Assembly: GCA_018399795.1 (NCBI GenBank)
Contig: JAGYOC010000055.1
Location: 1-6,178 of the forward strand
From: Dehalococcoidales bacterium
GTDB taxonomy: Bacteria; Chloroflexota; Dehalococcoidia; Dehalococcoidales; UBA5760
Length of the DNA stretch: 6,178 nucleotides
Reading direction: 5' to 3'
The translations under genes were made by a program, and so were the position numbers. The notes under the pieces are model-generated. The model was not told the DNA's origin. It did no database searches and saw only the letters and a list, made by a program, of their open reading frames with translations. Each line of letters opens with the position of its first letter. Positions within the stretch are counted from its first letter, which is position 1. Shown here one piece after another: positions 4,301 to 6,178 of this stretch.

Positions 4301-6123
4301 GATTGCCCGTCAACCCCTGCTTCAGATTGAGGTAGAATCGCCTTGCGGGGACATATCTGCCAGCAGACAGCACAGAGATCGCCGGCACAAAGACCGGCAT
4401 TGATAAATACCTGCCCATCCCTGTTCTCCAGAGCCGGACACCCCAGCTGGAGGCAAATTCCGCACTGGTTGCATTTTTCGGTATCCACAAACATCGGTAT
4501 CGGGCGCCTGGGCAACCTTACTGAACAGGATCCCCGAACAACAATAACCGAAAGGCCAGTCTGACCGAGGGATTTTTTCAACACTCTTCTCAGACTATTG
4601 ATATCAAAGGCATCGACAACACTTACCTCCCCGATACCCGCTCCCCTCACCAGGTCTTCAATCGATACCGCCCGGGTCTTTTTCTTCTGCGCCGTAATAC
4701 CCGTGCCAGGGTGGTCCTGATGGCCGGTCATCGCCGTGGTCCGATTATCGAGAATAACCACGGTAATATCGGCCTGGTTGTAGTGGGCATCAAGCAGCGG
4801 TGTTATTCCAGAATGGAAGAAGGTTGAGTCGCCTATTACGGCCACCACTCTGCTTCCCGGTGCTGCCTTTGCCATGCCGATAGCCTGGCCAATGCTCGCC
4901 CCCATACAGGCACAGGTGTCCATCGCATTTAGAGGCGGATAGGTACCCAGAGTGTAACAACCGATATCACCGGTAATAACCAGTTCCGACTTTTCACTAT
5001 CTCCGGTTTTCGCCCTGGCCAGATGGTTGCGCTTTCCGAGACTGCTGAGGACGAAAAACAAGCCAGCATGGGGGCACCCCGGACAGAGCCGCGGGTTACG
5101 CCGGGGAAGAGCCGCCGGTGGTATATCGCTCTCGGGTACTTTGGCTTTCCTGAGCAACCCTGCCTGACGGCTCCTCTCCTCGATAATGTCGGGGTTGAGT
5201 TCCCCCACCCTCGGAATCAGGTCTTTCCCGGTAACCCTGATTCCGAGCGCCTTTATACCATCTTCGAAGAAAGGGTCCAGTTCCTCAATGACGATCAATC
5301 TCTTTACCCGTGCGGCAAAATACTCTATCAGCTTTTGCGGCAGGGGGTATACCATGCCCAGTTTCAGGAATGATACCCCGGGGAAAACCTCTCTGGCATA
5401 CTGGTAAGCAGCCCCGCTGGTTATGATGCCGATTCGGCGGCTGCCCCATACCATATGGTTGAGAGGAAAGGTCTCCGCATAAAGGGACAGGTTTTCCATC
5501 CTCTCCTCAATAGACCTATGCCTGGCCCGGGCATAGCCCGGCACCATGACATACTTCTCTGGCTGACGATGAAAGGCCGTACTAAAAGGCCCGGTTGAAG
5601 CGTCTTCCCCGATCTTCACCAGCGAATGGGAGTGGGAAATACGCATTGTCGAGCGCACCATAACCGGCGTATCGAATCTCTCGCTGATTTCAAAAGCAGC
5701 CCACATAAACTGGTATGCTTCCTGGCTATCGGCAGGTTCCAGTGCCGGTACCTTGGCCAGCTTGGCATAATGACGGCTGTCCTGCTCGTTCTGGGAACTG
5801 TGTATTCCCGGGTCATCAGCGGTGATAACCACCATTCCTCCGGCAACTCCAGTCATAGATGCCGCTATGAAGGGGTCGCTGGCAACATTAAGGCCCACGT
5901 GCTTCATCGATACCACAGAGCGCACCCCTGCGTAGGCCGCCCCCAGAGCCACCTCCATGGCCACCTTCTCGTTGGTCGACCATTCCGCATAGACATCATC
6001 ATAGCGGGCTATGGCTTCAAGTATCTCAGTACTGGGGGTTCCCGGATAAGCAGTGGCTACCTTCACACGAGCACGGTGCGCTCCCAGAGCGAGAGCCTCG
6101 TTTCCGGAAAGTAGTTCGGTCAT
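4297..6123 (-). CDS. iorA: Indolepyruvate ferredoxin oxidoreductase, alpha subunit (IorA)
   Basis: This is the catalytic subunit of a cytoplasmic, thiamine-diphosphate-dependent enzyme. The family oxidatively decarboxylates aryl-2-oxoacids (indolepyruvate, phenylpyruvate, hydroxyphenylpyruvate) to arylacetyl-CoA and CO2, reducing ferredoxin. The 608 residues match the usual family length of about 600-650. The N-terminal pyrimidine-binding domain shows YPGTPSTE (26-33), the ExxNEKVAxE region with E52, KHVGLN (74-79) and DDPG.HSSQNEQDSR (103-117). CPGCPHAG lies at 347-354 and opens the TPP-binding domain, with GDIGCYTLG (385-393) and the cofactor motif G431-D432-S433 to N460, followed by TAMTGHQ. 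The C-terminus carries two cysteine clusters for [4Fe-4S]: C551/C554/C557/C562 and C579/C584/C587/C591. The second has CX4C where a ferredoxin motif has CX2C. The ATG start at 6123 is preceded by an extended -10 box and no Shine-Dalgarno. The stop overlaps the iorB start as ATGA. The family call is very secure; the actual substrate is not shown. Confidence 0.96.
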   Translation of the reverse strand: MTELLSGNEALALGAHRARVKVATAYPGTPSTEILEAIARYDDVYAEWSTNEKVAMEVALGAAYAGVRSVVSMKHVGLNVASDPFIAASMTGVAGGMVVITADDPGIHSSQNEQDSRHYAKLAKVPALEPADSQEAYQFMWAAFEISERFDTPVMVRSTMRISHSHSLVKIGEDASTGPFSTAFHRQPEKYVMVPGYARARHRSIEERMENLSLYAETFPLNHMVWGSRRIGIITSGAAYQYAREVFPGVSFLKLGMVYPLPQKLIEYFAARVKRLIVIEELDPFFEDGIKALGIRVTGKDLIPRVGELNPDIIEERSRQAGLLRKAKVPESDIPPAALPRRNPRLCPGCPHAGLFFVLSSLGKRNHLARAKTGDSEKSELVITGDIGCYTLGTYPPLNAMDTCACMGASIGQAIGMAKAAPGSRVVAVIGDSTFFHSGITPLLDAHYNQADITVVILDNRTTAMTGHQDHPGTGITAQKKKTRAVSIEDLVRGAGIGEVSVVDAFDINSLRRVLKKSLGQTGLSVIVVRGSCSVRLPRRPIPMFVDTEKCNQCGICLQLGCPALENRDGQVFINAGLCAGDLCAVCWQICPRKAILPQSEAGVDGQS

Positions 6124-6132
6124 TTGGGCAAT

Positions 6133-6141
6133 ATTATACCA
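6133..6141 (-). promoter_or_regulatory. Extended -10 promoter of iorAB operon, leaderless or near-leaderless
   Basis: The minus strand reads TGGTATAAT (6141 to 6133), a perfect TGnTATAAT extended -10 element. Its last T is 9 nt before the iorA ATG, so initiation 7-10 nt downstream would place the 5' end between about 3 nt before the ATG and the ATG itself. The -35 position at 17-nt spacing reads TGCTAT, a poor match, as extended -10 promoters tolerate. No purine-rich Shine-Dalgarno lies between box and ATG. The element match is direct observation; leaderless translation is inference. Confidence 0.7.
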
Positions 6142-6178
6142 TAGCCCAGAGAGAAATAGCAGATATTGACAAACGGGT

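Noticed and set aside
5626..6114. 162-aa plus-strand frame antisense to iorA
   Set aside because: It mirrors the conserved N-terminal domain of IorA and its translation shows no recognisable motif; a shadow frame.
6166..6171. TTGACA on the plus strand near the right edge, a possible divergent promoter
   Set aside because: A -10 at normal spacing would lie beyond the window, so a single hexamer cannot be supported.
1..6178. CRISPR arrays, tRNA or rRNA genes, insertion sequences and phage attachment sites
   Set aside because: I scanned by eye for repeated spacers, cloverleaf-type repeats, transposase-like proteins and terminal inverted repeats and saw none.

Overview
The window looks like part of an anaerobic bacterial chromosome. 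All supported genes lie on the minus strand, so the order of transcription runs from high to low coordinates. The bacterial assignment rests on a TGnTATAAT extended -10 element, a Rho-independent terminator and ordinary Shine-Dalgarno sites. The ferredoxin-dependent 2-oxoacid oxidoreductase suggests anaerobic metabolism. The gene set (IorAB, an AMP-forming acyl-CoA ligase and a Liv-type ABC importer) and a base composition near half GC would fit Chloroflexota (Dehalococcoidia-like) or Desulfobacterota, but I cannot choose between them from sequence alone.

Region 1 (6178 down to 3193) is a compact three-gene operon. iorA and iorB encode the two subunits of indolepyruvate:ferredoxin oxidoreductase and overlap by 4 bp (ATGA). 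A PaaI-type hotdog thioesterase follows after 37 bp. An extended -10 box lies only 9 nt before the iorA ATG and no Shine-Dalgarno is visible, so the iorA mRNA may be leaderless or nearly so.

Region 2 (3192 down to 2862) is a 331-bp non-coding leader with several layers of structure. It holds a candidate sigma-70-type promoter, a 12-bp palindrome, a GC-rich hairpin and a strong intrinsic terminator on the coding strand about 55 nt before the next gene. A G-rich segment could pair with the 5' arm of that terminator, which is the arrangement of a transcription attenuator. Two small ORFs thread through these elements. I could not match it to a known riboswitch class.

Region 3 (2861 down to 1) is a second tight operon: a 638-aa AMP-forming acyl-CoA ligase, then livH (ABC permease, 11-bp gap), then the first 15 codons of livM, which begins at a TTG codon 1 bp after livH and runs off the window edge. 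Ligases next to Liv-type permeases suggest uptake of an organic acid coupled to CoA activation.

Read together (inference), the importer and ligase could bring in and activate an aryl or branched-chain acid. IorAB interconverts aryl-2-oxoacids and arylacyl-CoA, and the thioesterase could recycle CoA. This would suit either aromatic amino-acid fermentation or, in reverse, salvage of external aryl acids into amino acids. Several catalytic motifs deviate from family consensus (ligase P-loop Ser to Pro, thioesterase HGG to FGG, unusual spacing in the IorA C-terminal cluster motif), so substrate assignments are tentative.
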